Below are positions 1 to 8,478 of a DNA stretch of 64,000 bases, piece by piece; position 1 is the stretch's first letter, and each line of letters begins with the position of its first letter. The translations under genes and the position numbers were made by a program. The stretch is from Moraxella sp. (GTDB lineage: Bacteria > Pseudomonadota > Gammaproteobacteria > Pseudomonadales > Moraxellaceae): contig JAUMUJ010000001.1 of the NCBI GenBank assembly GCA_030530785.1, forward strand, positions 1 through 64,000, given 5' to 3'. The notes beneath the pieces were generated by a model. That model was given only the letters and a program-made list of their open reading frames with translations. It did not search any database and had not been told where the DNA came from.

Positions 1-51
1 CCGACCCTCTGCTCCCAAAGCAGATGCGCTACCAAGCTGCGCTACGCCCCG
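1..51 (-). tRNA. tRNA-Pro (anticodon TGG), 3' part cut by window edge
   Basis: Read on the minus strand this starts CGGGGCGTAGCGCAGC, a normal acceptor stem and D-arm, followed by an anticodon arm with the seven-base loop TTTGGGA, so the anticodon is TGG (proline). The T-arm and 3' end lie beyond position 1. It is the only RNA gene I can recognise in the window. Confidence 0.93.
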
Positions 52-181
52 ATTTACTCATCAACACTTAATGATTAAGTTGTTGGTTAGTGGTGCGTAT
101 TATAGCGTAATTTTACACGCTGTCAATCATTTATTTTAAGAAATGATAAAATTTTTTATAAGACATTGATTTTTAAATGAT

Positions 182-490
182 TTAATTTTCGCCAACCAGC
201 TCCCAGCCCAATGCCTTTGCCCCACGAGTGCCACCTGTCAGATGAATGTAGGTACGAGTGGGGTCAAGGCTGTCTAAAAGCTCACACGCACGTCCTGCCT
301 TTGTGCCACCACCGCACAGCACATAGATGTCGCCTGTGGTGTTGGCAAGTGTGTCGGCATTGATGTGGTCAATCGGTACGTTGATGGCATGGGGGATATG
401 GGCATTTTTAAAGCTGTGATTGTCTCTTACGTCCCAAATCGTCAAACGCTCATGAGGGCTAAATTCGCTGATGGCTAAGGTTTTAATCAT
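182..490 (-). CDS. Single-domain rhodanese-like sulfurtransferase
   Basis: A 102-residue protein that is one rhodanese domain. An N-terminal IWDVRD strand is followed by the AHIPHAINVP segment typical of the family and an active-site loop beginning LCGGGTKAGRA, with the catalytic Cys near residue 59. Small rhodaneses move sulfane sulfur from thiosulfate or persulfides to acceptors in the cytoplasm; the acceptor here is unknown. No signal peptide. It lies between the tRNA-Pro gene and the divergent tag gene and seems monocistronic. Family assignment is firm; physiological role is not. Confidence 0.85.
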   Translation of the reverse strand: MIKTLAISEFSPHERLTIWDVRDNHSFKNAHIPHAINVPIDHINADTLANTTGDIYVLCGGGTKAGRACELLDSLDPTRTYIHLTGGTRGAKALGWELVGEN

Positions 491-528
491 AAAAAATCTC
501 CAAATAATCCATTAGTCTAGCAAAAATC

Positions 529-537
529 TGATATAAT
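529..537 (+). promoter_or_regulatory. Extended -10 promoter of tag
   Basis: TGATATAAT is a perfect extended -10 element (TGnTATAAT). Transcription would begin near 544, about 15 bases before the ATG at 559, which supports the 559 start over the earlier ATG at 553. Confidence 0.6.
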
Positions 538-558
538 GGCAATTTTTTGGAAATGACC

Positions 559-1140
559 ATGACAAAAACCATCAAACGCTGTGAGTGGTGTTTATCCGAC
601 CCTTTATATGTGGCATATCATGATGATGAATGGGGCAAGGTGGTTTATGATGATGATAAATTATTTGCCTGTCTTTGTCTTGAAAGTATGCAATCAGGAT
701 TAAGTTTTATTACGATTTTAAAAAAGCGGGATAATTATTATCAAGCCTTTGATGATTTTAATGCCACACTGATTGCTAATTATGATGATGATAAAGTTAA
801 TGAACTCATGCAAAATGCTGGCATTATCCGCCATCGGGCTAAAATCCAAGCCATCATCAATAACGCCAAAGCATATTTAGCCATCACTTGCCATCGCTCT
901 TTTTATGATTATCTGTATGGCATTATCAACCAATACGATGATTTTCCAAAGGATAATCAAATCAGTAGCATAAAAGACGCACCAACGTGGACACACGCAA
1001 GCGAAGAGCTTGCCAAACAATTAAAAAGGGACGGTTTTAAATTTGTGGGGGCGACCACGTGTTATGCTTTTATGCAGGCGGTGGGTATGGTAAATGACCA
1101 TGTGGCGGATTGTGAGTTTAGGGGTGCTAACTGCTATTAA
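559..1140 (+). CDS. tag: DNA-3-methyladenine glycosylase I
   Basis: Removes 3-methyladenine from alkylated DNA in base-excision repair. The N-terminal KRCEWCLSDPLYVAYHDDEW block carries the first zinc-binding Cys and His, and the C-terminal MVNDHVADC segment supplies further zinc ligands, as in E. coli Tag. The central helical part (LESMQSGLSFITILKKR, IIRHRAKIQAII) matches the family throughout. About 193 residues, the usual length. I chose 559 because GGAA lies six bases upstream; an in-frame ATG (553) and TTG (547) are less well placed. Monocistronic, with its own promoter at 529. Confidence 0.95.
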   Translation: MTKTIKRCEWCLSDPLYVAYHDDEWGKVVYDDDKLFACLCLESMQSGLSFITILKKRDNYYQAFDDFNATLIANYDDDKVNELMQNAGIIRHRAKIQAIINNAKAYLAITCHRSFYDYLYGIINQYDDFPKDNQISSIKDAPTWTHASEELAKQLKRDGFKFVGATTCYAFMQAVGMVNDHVADCEFRGANCY

Positions 1141-1191
1141 AATCTAAAAGAAAAACAAAAAAGTTCTAGAAGCGGTTAAGGCGGTGTTAGA

Positions 1192-1560
1192 ATGACAGTT
1201 ATCCGTGGACACATCATCGCCCTTAACCCCAACAACACCCAAGCTACTTATTTTTTTTGCTCATGCTTGTGGTGTGGCACGCCTTGCCTACAACTGGGCG
1301 TTAGATGAATGGCAAAAACAATACGAAGCCGACAAGAATTATCATGATGACCGTTTAAGATCGGGCATTGCCATTGACAACACCAAACTTAACAAACCAT
1401 CACAAGGCAAACTGCATAAACAGCTCAACGCCATCAAGTGTGAACAATTCCCTTTTATGACTGACCTAACCAAATGCTCTCCCCAAGAAGCCATCATATA
1501 GCTTGGCGTAGCATTCAAAAACTTCTTGGCAAGATTAAAATAATACCAAGTTTTATGGTT
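1192..1560 (+). pseudogene. Remnant of an IS200/IS605-family TnpB (OrfB)
   Basis: The ATG at 1192 opens a frame reading MTVIRGHIIALNPNN, which shifts at a T8 run (1251-1258) into a frame reading HACGVARLAYNWAL, the hallmark N-terminal helix of TnpB RNA-guided nucleases. A stop at 1499-1501 interrupts PQEAII, after which LGVAFKNFLA continues in frame before the similarity fades near 1560. Only about 115-120 of the usual 370-400 residues remain, and no RuvC or zinc-ribbon part is seen. No tnpA lies nearby. From 1560 to 1738 I see nothing else coding. Confidence 0.8.
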
Positions 1561-1738
1561 GATTTGTTGATGAAGATAAACCGATATCATTATCCATAAA
1601 TACGCATTCATCAAAGCCAAGTTTATTAAAAACTTGGCTTAGCTTGGATTGTTATATTACCACGAGTTGATAAAATAAAAATCAGCCAGCATGATATATG
1701 TCTTTATCACTGACTTTGGCATCACGCAGACCCACAGC

Positions 1739-2695
1739 TTAATCGCTCACCCCAAACACGCCCGCCCGAGCCATGATTTGCTTTGCCCAAGCCCTATGAG
1801 TGGCAGGCTCTAACATGGTGTTGTCTTGTTTGAATACCGCTTTTGCGTCATCGGCAAGCACTGCCTTAGCGTGAGTATAATCTTGGCGACTGACGGCAAA
1901 GGCGGTATTGACATGGGGGATTTGGTTTGGGTGAATGACGGTTTTGCCCACCAAACCAAGAGACACGTCTTTTGACAGCTCTTGGGAGAATAGGTCGGGC
2001 TTGTCTAGATATTCAAAAACGGGCGATGACAGATAAAAACCCTTTGGCACAAATACCCCAAGCAAGCGGTAAATCAGCGAGCCAAGGGGCGAGTCATACA
2101 GCGTAACATCAGGCAGTCTTCTCATGCGTAAGCAGGCAAGTAGGTCATTACCGCCCACTCTGATGGCAAGGATTTGTTGGTCAAAGCCTTCTTTAAGGGC
2201 AACTGCCAGCTCATGATTATGAGCCGAGCCAAAGACTAAGGCGGTCTCTAAGGTGGGCATTAAAAACCGCTCGGAGCGGATATTTTGGCAAGCATATCGC
2301 CAGTCGGCAAGGCTTATCATGTCTACCTTTGGCAAAACAAAACCGTCTATCAGGTCAATGTGTGCATACTGTGCCAATGTCCTTAATAAGGCAGGCGATC
2401 GGGGGCGGATAAAGACAAGCGGACGGTCAAAATCGCCCACAGTATCACAATGGGCGTGCCATGTGTCAAGCAAGGTACGGACATTATCAAGGGCAAATGG
2501 CAGGTCTTTTTCTAGTACTGCATCTTCTAGGCAGATGATGATGCTGTGCAAATCCTTGATTTTTTGGCGAGTGATGATTTGCCAAATGTCGCCCCGTGTG
2601 GCAGGCATATACAGGCTTGCTCCCAGATGATAAGGGTGTAGGCGGGGTGGGGGTAGGGTGGTCAAGTGGTGGCTTGGGGGGTTGATAAAGTTCAT
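1739..2695 (-). CDS. CitE-like HpcH/HpaI aldolase/lyase of a Ter-type biosynthetic operon
   Basis: A TIM-barrel C-C lyase of the HpcH/HpaI-CitE superfamily. It shows IICLEDAV (metal-binding Asp/Glu region), FVLPKVD, LMPTLETA and RVGGNDLL in family order. In Ter stress operons this lyase accompanies two phosphoribosyltransferases, a HAD phosphatase and an ATP-grasp ligase, and the set is predicted (Anantharaman, Iyer and Aravind) to make a nucleoside-like metabolite. Last gene of a five-gene minus-strand operon, 33 bases after StiP. Start at 2695 is preferred because AAGGA lies five bases upstream; an ATG at 2719 has no ribosome site. True citrate lyase is unlikely: no citD or citF is present. 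Confidence 0.82.
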   Translation of the reverse strand: MNFINPPSHHLTTLPPPRLHPYHLGASLYMPATRGDIWQIITRQKIKDLHSIIICLEDAVLEKDLPFALDNVRTLLDTWHAHCDTVGDFDRPLVFIRPRSPALLRTLAQYAHIDLIDGFVLPKVDMISLADWRYACQNIRSERFLMPTLETALVFGSAHNHELAVALKEGFDQQILAIRVGGNDLLACLRMRRLPDVTLYDSPLGSLIYRLLGVFVPKGFYLSSPVFEYLDKPDLFSQELSKDVSLGLVGKTVIHPNQIPHVNTAFAVSRQDYTHAKAVLADDAKAVFKQDNTMLEPATHRAWAKQIMARAGVFGVSD

Positions 2696-2728
2696 GACTG
2701 TCCTTTTGGTGCGTTTCATCGGTGTGGG

Positions 2729-3850
2729 CTAAGGTTGGCTTTTGTCTTTAATAATTGTCATTGCCTGATATGGCAAAATGTCGCATTGCTCCACCCGAAT
2801 GCCCCGCTCATCACACAGATGGCGAAGTAGGGCGGTGTCATCATGAAAATCTGTTACCAGCACCCGCTCAGGGTCTCGGCGTAGTACCGCACGGGTGGCT
2901 TCGGCGATGGTGGGCTTGATACGATTGGGGTTTTGAATATTAAACTTGTGTCTGATACGCTCAATCACTGCTCTTGTGGCGTGAGTGGGGGCAGGTTTTG
3001 GGCGGAGTGGGGCAGGCGTGGCAAGTGTTTTTCGCTGGGCATCAATGGCGTTAATGAATGCCAAACTTTCATCAACATCTTGCAGTTCGTCATAATACAC
3101 CGCCCCGTGAAAGGTATCCGCCCGCCACAATGTGCGAGAGATGAGTCCTGATATGGTGCTGTTTAGTAGCGATGATGGCATGAGCCAATCATCATCGCCA
3201 GCCGACAGCCATGCCACGCCCGCAGGGTCAGCCAGCACAACAAGCGGTAGGGTGTTTTGATGAAAAAATTGCCCATGCGTGTGGGGGTGGACTTGACAAA
3301 AGTTGGCAAGGCTTTTTGACAATTCGCCAAAAATCGCCCCCTTGCCCGTCCAGCCGTCCACAAAAATTATCGGGCTGTTTGGGTGGGCATTGACGATGCA
3401 TTCTAATGCCAACGCATCAAGCCCTCTGTCTCTGATGATACTGACCCCATAATGACAAGTGGGCAGTTGCCATTCATCAAAAGTACGCTTTAACAGTACG
3501 CCCACAGGCACGCCTGCCCGCACAAGACTGACGATAATCAGTGGTGTATTTGTACTTACTTTGTCATTAAAAAATGCTTGTAATGTTCTTGCAAGGCGTG
3601 CGATGTCTGTTGCCATTTTTGGGGTGTATTTGGCAAGGGCTTGGCGGTATAGCCGTTGGTGGGTGTCGCTCACGGGTGATTCTAGGGTCAGCATATCAGA
3701 ATAGTGGCGTTCACCCGATTGAATGAGCGTCTCTTTGGTGGCAGGGTCAGTGCTGGTGATGTCGGATTTGTTGATGTGCGTGAGCAAAAACACCACGTCA
3801 GTCGGCAGATAACTACCGTGTCGTATGGGCGGTGGGGGTAGGGTGGTCAT
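2729..3850 (-). CDS. StiP-type phosphoribosyltransferase with C-terminal PELOTA-like domain
   Basis: A 373-residue protein of the family annotated 'cysteine protease StiP', reinterpreted in the Ter literature as a phosphoribosyltransferase. Residues ~75-170 hold the PRTase fold: a LIIVSLVRAGVPVGVLLKR strand-loop and the PRPP loop IIFVDGWTGKGAI. The C-terminal ~80 residues (AVLRRDPERVLVTDF ... GIRVEQCDIL) fit the RNA-binding PELOTA-like domain described for this family. The ATG at 3850 overlaps the stop of the HAD gene (ATGA), indicating translational coupling. A TTG at 3910 extends the frame but lies inside the HAD gene. The substrate base is unknown. Confidence 0.82.
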   Translation of the reverse strand: MTTLPPPPIRHGSYLPTDVVFLLTHINKSDITSTDPATKETLIQSGERHYSDMLTLESPVSDTHQRLYRQALAKYTPKMATDIARLARTLQAFFNDKVSTNTPLIIVSLVRAGVPVGVLLKRTFDEWQLPTCHYGVSIIRDRGLDALALECIVNAHPNSPIIFVDGWTGKGAIFGELSKSLANFCQVHPHTHGQFFHQNTLPLVVLADPAGVAWLSAGDDDWLMPSSLLNSTISGLISRTLWRADTFHGAVYYDELQDVDESLAFINAIDAQRKTLATPAPLRPKPAPTHATRAVIERIRHKFNIQNPNRIKPTIAEATRAVLRRDPERVLVTDFHDDTALLRHLCDERGIRVEQCDILPYQAMTIIKDKSQP

Positions 3851-4632
3851 GGTCGGCTCTTTTGTTGGATTAGGTTGTGAAGTTGCCCACGATTTGGCGT
3901 GCCATACCAATCTAGCAGACTTAAAAATGGCAAATCCGCCAAGCTGTCGCCAAAACCAAACATGGGGGTCGTATTGGGCAAATAATGCGATTTTAAAAAG
4001 GCAACAGCGTGCCGTTTGTGGATAAAATGGGGTAAAATCGCTAAGTTGTTGGCATTGATATGCACATAAAAATCTTGCTCAATGTTTGGCATTGTCATGA
4101 GCTTATTGGCAAGGCGTGATAATGTCTTATGGTCTTTTTGGCGGTGTTTGATGGCAAGATAAATCATCAAATCTGTCCCCATAAACTCATCGCTGTGGGG
4201 CGTGATGATAAAATCATCGCCCAAGTCTTGTAGGGTGGATAAGGTAGTGTATAGTGTAGATTGTAAGGCGGATAGCGGGGTGGCGATGTGCTTTTCCCAT
4301 GCAGGTAAGGGCTTATTCTCCTTATCCAAAATCACCGCCCCATGTGTCAGCACTTTTAGGTTATCAAAAGGCAATTTGACACGGGCAAACTCCGCTCTGT
4401 CCCGTGCGGTAACGGGGATTAGCGTGGTGTGGGCGTGTAACCAATAAAAAAAATGGGCTTGTTTTCGGGTAAAAAAGCTAAGCGGTTTGTCTTGTTTGTT
4501 GTGGCTTGCTGTGATGAGTGGTTGATTGATGTCAGTCAGTTTGCGTTTGGTTTGAAACAAGGTGTCGTCCAAATCCATCAAGGTATAAGGCTTGATGGGT
4601 GTGTGCGTGGCGACAAAATCATCAAAAGTCAT
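3847..4632 (-). CDS. HAD-superfamily phosphatase of the Ter-type operon
   Basis: A 261-residue HAD hydrolase. Motif I is LMDLDDTLFQT (catalytic DxD), and motif IV is FGFGDSLADLPFL (GDxxxD). A Cof/sucrose-phosphatase-like cap insert lies between them. By context it dephosphorylates an intermediate of the nucleoside-like product made by its operon partners. Its ATG overlaps the stop of the PRTase/TRSP gene upstream and its stop overlaps the StiP start, both as ATGA, so the three proteins are probably made in fixed ratio. Substrate is inference. Confidence 0.85.
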   Translation of the reverse strand: MTFDDFVATHTPIKPYTLMDLDDTLFQTKRKLTDINQPLITASHNKQDKPLSFFTRKQAHFFYWLHAHTTLIPVTARDRAEFARVKLPFDNLKVLTHGAVILDKENKPLPAWEKHIATPLSALQSTLYTTLSTLQDLGDDFIITPHSDEFMGTDLMIYLAIKHRQKDHKTLSRLANKLMTMPNIEQDFYVHINANNLAILPHFIHKRHAVAFLKSHYLPNTTPMFGFGDSLADLPFLSLLDWYGTPNRGQLHNLIQQKSRP

Positions 4633-5789
4633 GAATTATCCTTGTGATTAAAGGGTGAGACAATGGCAATATTTGGGCGGTCAAACAGCTTATCCATGCT
4701 GTCAGGCGGTGTTTCGGCGCAGACGATGACCAAATCCCACGCATCAAAATCCACGTTATAGACAAAGTTGGTCATGCCAAGCCCATAGCTGTCAGCAAAA
4801 TGATGGACGTGGGCAATTGCCCCGCCTTGTGCAATGGGCGAGCGGGTAATGGCGGAGAATTTGACGATGATGCCCTGATTTTCTAGGCGTTCAGCAAGCA
4901 AAAACGGCAACCACACAAATTCATTAACCCCAAGCACCAGCACCGATTTGCCGACATAATCGCCAATATCATCAGGCAAGGCTCCGTACAAGTTGGGCAG
5001 TCCGTCCATGCTGTTTTGGGTGGGTGTCCGCCCCCAAGATGGCAAAGGAAAAATGGGGCAATTGCCCGCTTTTGTGGTGGCAACGTCAGGCATATTGACC
5101 GCTTTATCGTGCGTGGGTGTCCATCTCCACGAACCTGACAATAGATGATGGCGATAAAACCCGACCGTACGGTCAGGCATGACAAAGGTGCCATCAACCA
5201 TTTTCCCAAGCGACCAATCCACGAGCGTGGCAAGATGAACCTGCTCTAACTGGGTCATGCCCGATGCGATGAGTGCGCCCATGACATTTTGGCAGGTTTT
5301 GCCTGTGCTGGCTTCATCGTCCACCATGATGATGGTTTTGGCACATCGGACGGCGTGATTGACCGATTCATCGTCCGACAGATAAATCAGGTGCGTGCTG
5401 GCGTGGCTATGTTCTTCGCTAAACGTGGCAAAAAGTGGGGCATTTTGGGTGTGGCGGGTGGAATTTAGCAAGTAAGCAGACGGATAGCGAGCTTTTAAGC
5501 ACTCATGCACCCCTGCTGACAGCCCAACTGCCGTCTCTGCCATGCCGATGACAACAAGGGGTGTGGGCAGGTCATTTGGAATTTTATTGGCGAGTGTGGC
5601 AAAGGCTTGACGCATGGTGCTTGGGGCGACAGGGATATGACGACCCAATACTTTTGAGACAAATAAAAACGCCCGTTTTGGGTTGATGCGTTCGGCAAAA
5701 TCAAGCAGTTCGTCAAGCTCAAACTCATCGGCTTCATAAGTCAAATCTAAATCACCCCGAGATAGGCTGATGTGATGGTGTTTTGGCAT
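4629..5789 (-). CDS. Phosphoribosyltransferase with C-terminal TRSP domain
   Basis: A 386-residue protein. The N-terminal PRTase domain shows VVIGMAETAVGLSAG and the PRPP-binding loop IIMVDDEASTGKT (residues ~175-187), with the two acidic residues and TGKT expected of an active enzyme. The C-terminal ~150 residues (VLVLGVNEFVWLPF ... LVIVCAETPPDSM) match the TRSP domain that follows this PRTase in Ter-linked operons. Second gene of the operon, 66 bases downstream of the ATP-grasp gene and overlapping the HAD gene by four bases. Two different PRTases in one operon suggests two ribosylation steps or one regulatory copy. Confidence 0.83.
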   Translation of the reverse strand: MPKHHHISLSRGDLDLTYEADEFELDELLDFAERINPKRAFLFVSKVLGRHIPVAPSTMRQAFATLANKIPNDLPTPLVVIGMAETAVGLSAGVHECLKARYPSAYLLNSTRHTQNAPLFATFSEEHSHASTHLIYLSDDESVNHAVRCAKTIIMVDDEASTGKTCQNVMGALIASGMTQLEQVHLATLVDWSLGKMVDGTFVMPDRTVGFYRHHLLSGSWRWTPTHDKAVNMPDVATTKAGNCPIFPLPSWGRTPTQNSMDGLPNLYGALPDDIGDYVGKSVLVLGVNEFVWLPFLLAERLENQGIIVKFSAITRSPIAQGGAIAHVHHFADSYGLGMTNFVYNVDFDAWDLVIVCAETPPDSMDKLFDRPNIAIVSPFNHKDNS

Positions 5790-5855
5790 GGCGGCGTTCT
5801 GTTATGGCGATTGATAAATAAAAGATGGTTTAAAATTTGGTAGGTTGATAAAAAT

Positions 5856-6896
5856 TTAATCAATCCTCACCGAAGTCATGAGCGGTCTTACCTTGCAAGG
5901 TGTGATTTGGCGGATACTCTCATCAAGGCTTGGGCGAGCGGTCAGCCCTGCAAAATACAGCATCGCAAGCACGGTCAAATCAAGCCCGCCATGCACGGTG
6001 TAGCCAATGCCTCCTGACGGGCGGGGGTTAATTTCAAGGATTTGATGGTTGCCGTGTTCATCAGCACGGGTTTGCACGCTGACGATGCCGTCCGTCCCAA
6101 ACGCCCGAATGAGCGGAACGACCACGTCCATGACAGACGGCTCATAACCGACATATTGCACCTGCCCGACTTTGTGGCGAGTTACTGCCCCGAGTATCTT
6201 ACCACGTTCACACACCACATCTATGGAGTGCTCTTGTCCTGACAGATAGGGCATTAACAGCATGGGTGTTTGTTTGGCGTGGGGACTGTTTTGGTAGGCG
6301 TGCAAAAATTCATCGGTATGGATTTTTTTGTGTTCGGTGCGATACAGATGATAAAAAGGGTCGGTTTGACCGTGATGATTGTCCAAAATCCAAAACCCTT
6401 CGGCAAAAATCCCCTGCACGGGCTTGACGCACAGTCTCTGCCCCCCGTGTTTGGCGATGAGTGCGGTCAGCTCATCGATATTATCAAACCGCCACGCCAT
6501 CGCCACAGGCAAATCATGGGCACGACAATGCTTGGTAAAGGCGTATTTGTCATCAATGATGTGCAAAGTGTCGGCACAAGTCGCCCCCGTCAAAAGACGC
6601 ACGCCATGACGGGCAAGTCGTGTACGATACGGCTCATAATCCACGCCATTTCGTCCCGTCAGTAGCACCGACACGCCTTTGTCTATGGCACGCTGTACCA
6701 CATACGGCACACGACTATCATCATGAGGTTCAACGATGGCTTCATCAGCAAGTGATAGGATTTCGGGGCGGTCATGGCGATGGCTTGCGATGAGATGTAA
6801 ATCGTGCGATGATTTGGCACGTTGTAAAGACATCAGTATATCACGCTGGCTGGATTGGGCTTCGGCAAGCCAAAGGGCGACTGTCATGGATAACAT
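5856..6896 (-). CDS. ATP-grasp ligase, first gene of the Ter-type operon
   Basis: A ~346-residue ATP-grasp protein. An N-terminal preATP-grasp region begins MTVALWLAEAQSSQRDIL, the nucleotide-binding part includes RLCVKPVQGIFAEGFWILD, and the C-terminal metal-binding loop is ILEINPRPSGGIGYTVHGG. ATP-grasp enzymes join a carboxylate to an amine or thiol through an acylphosphate. It heads the five-gene operon and is divergent from the SWIM gene across ~136 bases. The start could be the ATG at 6896 or at 6887; neither has a clear ribosome site, and the family alignment fits 6887 slightly better. Confidence 0.82.
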   Translation of the reverse strand: MLSMTVALWLAEAQSSQRDILMSLQRAKSSHDLHLIASHRHDRPEILSLADEAIVEPHDDSRVPYVVQRAIDKGVSVLLTGRNGVDYEPYRTRLARHGVRLLTGATCADTLHIIDDKYAFTKHCRAHDLPVAMAWRFDNIDELTALIAKHGGQRLCVKPVQGIFAEGFWILDNHHGQTDPFYHLYRTEHKKIHTDEFLHAYQNSPHAKQTPMLLMPYLSGQEHSIDVVCERGKILGAVTRHKVGQVQYVGYEPSVMDVVVPLIRAFGTDGIVSVQTRADEHGNHQILEINPRPSGGIGYTVHGGLDLTVLAMLYFAGLTARPSLDESIRQITPCKVRPLMTSVRID

Positions 6897-7002
6897 GATA
6901 AAAGTGCTAAATTCATGACTATTTTAGCATAAAATGGGGTACGTTTGGGGATAAAGTGTCATTTTTTAGGGATAAAATGATGATGTATTACGCCAAAGCT
7001 CA

Positions 7003-7011
7003 TGCTATAAT
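7003..7011 (+). promoter_or_regulatory. Extended -10 promoter of the SWIM/DUF5691 operon
   Basis: TGCTATAAT is a perfect extended -10 element, 21 bases before the ATG at 7033. The 7 bp spacing to the expected start site gives a ~15-base leader. It lies in the divergent region shared with the ATP-grasp operon. Confidence 0.6.
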
Positions 7012-7032
7012 AAAAATTTAGCCAATTTTGCC

Positions 7033-8478
7033 ATGACCTTAACCTTACAAAGCATAGAAAGCATTGCTCCCGACCAAGCATCCCTATCGTCCGCCAAAAA
7101 GTTGCTGTTGGACAGTAAATGGCAAGGGCAGGGTTTTTGTGAGAACACCCACACTGCTTGGGGTGAGTGTCAAGGCTCAGGCTCAAAGCCCTACTATGTC
7201 GTGGTGGACGTGTCTGACATGGGTTACAAATGCACATGTCCGTCTCGCAAATTCCCCTGTAAACACGCTTTGGCACTGATGTGGCGGTATGTCAATGACC
7301 CATCGCCTTTTTTGCCGTCCGCCACGCCTGATTGGGTGGCAAATTGGCTGGGCAGACGCAGAAAAACCACCAAATCGGGCAATATTGACAATAATGATAC
7401 CAAACCCAAAAAATCACTTGCTCTGACCGATACGGACGAATCTGACCAAGCCATTGACCTCAAAAAAGCCGAATCCGCCAAAAAACGTGCCGAAAAAGTC
7501 AAGGCAACTACCGATGCTCAAATCAGCACAGGACTACATGAATTTGTCGGTTGGCTTGATGACCAGATACGACTTGGCATGGGGGCGTTTATGGATCATG
7601 CAAGTAAGCGGTGTCGGCAGATTTGTGCTCGCCTGGTGGATGCTAAGGCAGGTGGACTTGCGTCTATGGTGGACGAGTTTCCACCTGTACTGTTTAACAC
7701 CCCAAAAGCCGACCGAGCAAGCGTGGCATTTGGGGCGTTTGGGCGGTGGTATCTTTTGTGTCAAGCGTGGCAAAAAAACCCAGACGACCCCGATGTGCGT
7801 CGTGCCATTACCCGAGCCGAGAACAAAGACAGCCTAATCCAAGAGCCATTTTTGGCAGTGGTGGGCGTGTGGCAAGTGGTGGGTGAGCGGATTCATACCC
7901 GCAAAGACGGACTGATTAGCCATGCCATATATTTGGTCAAAATGGCGAACGACACAGACAGCATCAACAGTAACGTGCCAAACACTGCCGTGTTGCTGGA
8001 TTTTTACCATCCGACATCAGGATTTAGACCCACTGGCGGTCATGTTGGGTCACTCATGGTAGGACGGCTCATTTATTACCCAAGCCGTGTGCCGTGTCGG
8101 GCGTTTTTTGAGACGGTCAAGACCAAAGAACCGATTACAAGTGTTTTTTATTATGACTCAAATACCAAGAACGACACACCAAATTTATCACCCGTTGTAC
8201 CACAGATGAGTAAGGATAACCTACGCACCGCTTATGCTAAACAGCTTAACCAATTACCTTGGGCGAACGAGTTGTTTCACATGCTGGGTAAAGGATACAT
8301 TGCCAAAGATAAGACAGGGCGGTTTTGGTATTTGGGTGATGAGACGATACGCCTTGCCAATGCAGACTTACCACCTTTGGTGCAATCGTGCGACATACAG
8401 CACGCCTTTATCGTGTGGGACGGTGTGGTAGGTGAGCTTTTGAGTGTGCAGACAATATGGGGGCTTTTGACGTGTTAA
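7033..8478 (+). CDS. SWIM zinc-finger protein
   Basis: A 481-residue protein with a SWIM finger at residues ~67-82 (YKCTCPSRKFPCKHALAL; CxC...CxH ligands all present). SWIM fingers bind DNA or proteins. The rest has no motif I recognise apart from a charged Lys/Ala-rich linker near residues 120-165. In many bacteria this protein is encoded with a DUF5691 protein and often with a MoxR-type AAA ATPase and a VWA protein; only the DUF5691 partner is found here, overlapping by 22 bases in another frame. Function unknown. Confidence 0.8.
   Translation: MTLTLQSIESIAPDQASLSSAKKLLLDSKWQGQGFCENTHTAWGECQGSGSKPYYVVVDVSDMGYKCTCPSRKFPCKHALALMWRYVNDPSPFLPSATPDWVANWLGRRRKTTKSGNIDNNDTKPKKSLALTDTDESDQAIDLKKAESAKKRAEKVKATTDAQISTGLHEFVGWLDDQIRLGMGAFMDHASKRCRQICARLVDAKAGGLASMVDEFPPVLFNTPKADRASVAFGAFGRWYLLCQAWQKNPDDPDVRRAITRAENKDSLIQEPFLAVVGVWQVVGERIHTRKDGLISHAIYLVKMANDTDSINSNVPNTAVLLDFYHPTSGFRPTGGHVGSLMVGRLIYYPSRVPCRAFFETVKTKEPITSVFYYDSNTKNDTPNLSPVVPQMSKDNLRTAYAKQLNQLPWANELFHMLGKGYIAKDKTGRFWYLGDETIRLANADLPPLVQSCDIQHAFIVWDGVVGELLSVQTIWGLLTC

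Noticed and set aside
2253..2630. Antisense frame inside the CitE-like gene
   Set aside because: Shadow frame opposite a conserved gene, with no ribosome site; the same applies to the many long frames opposite recJ, lldP, bamA and others.
1739..2695. Citrate lyase beta subunit
   Set aside because: The fold matches CitE but the operon lacks citD, citF and citC, and the partners are those of the Ter-type module.
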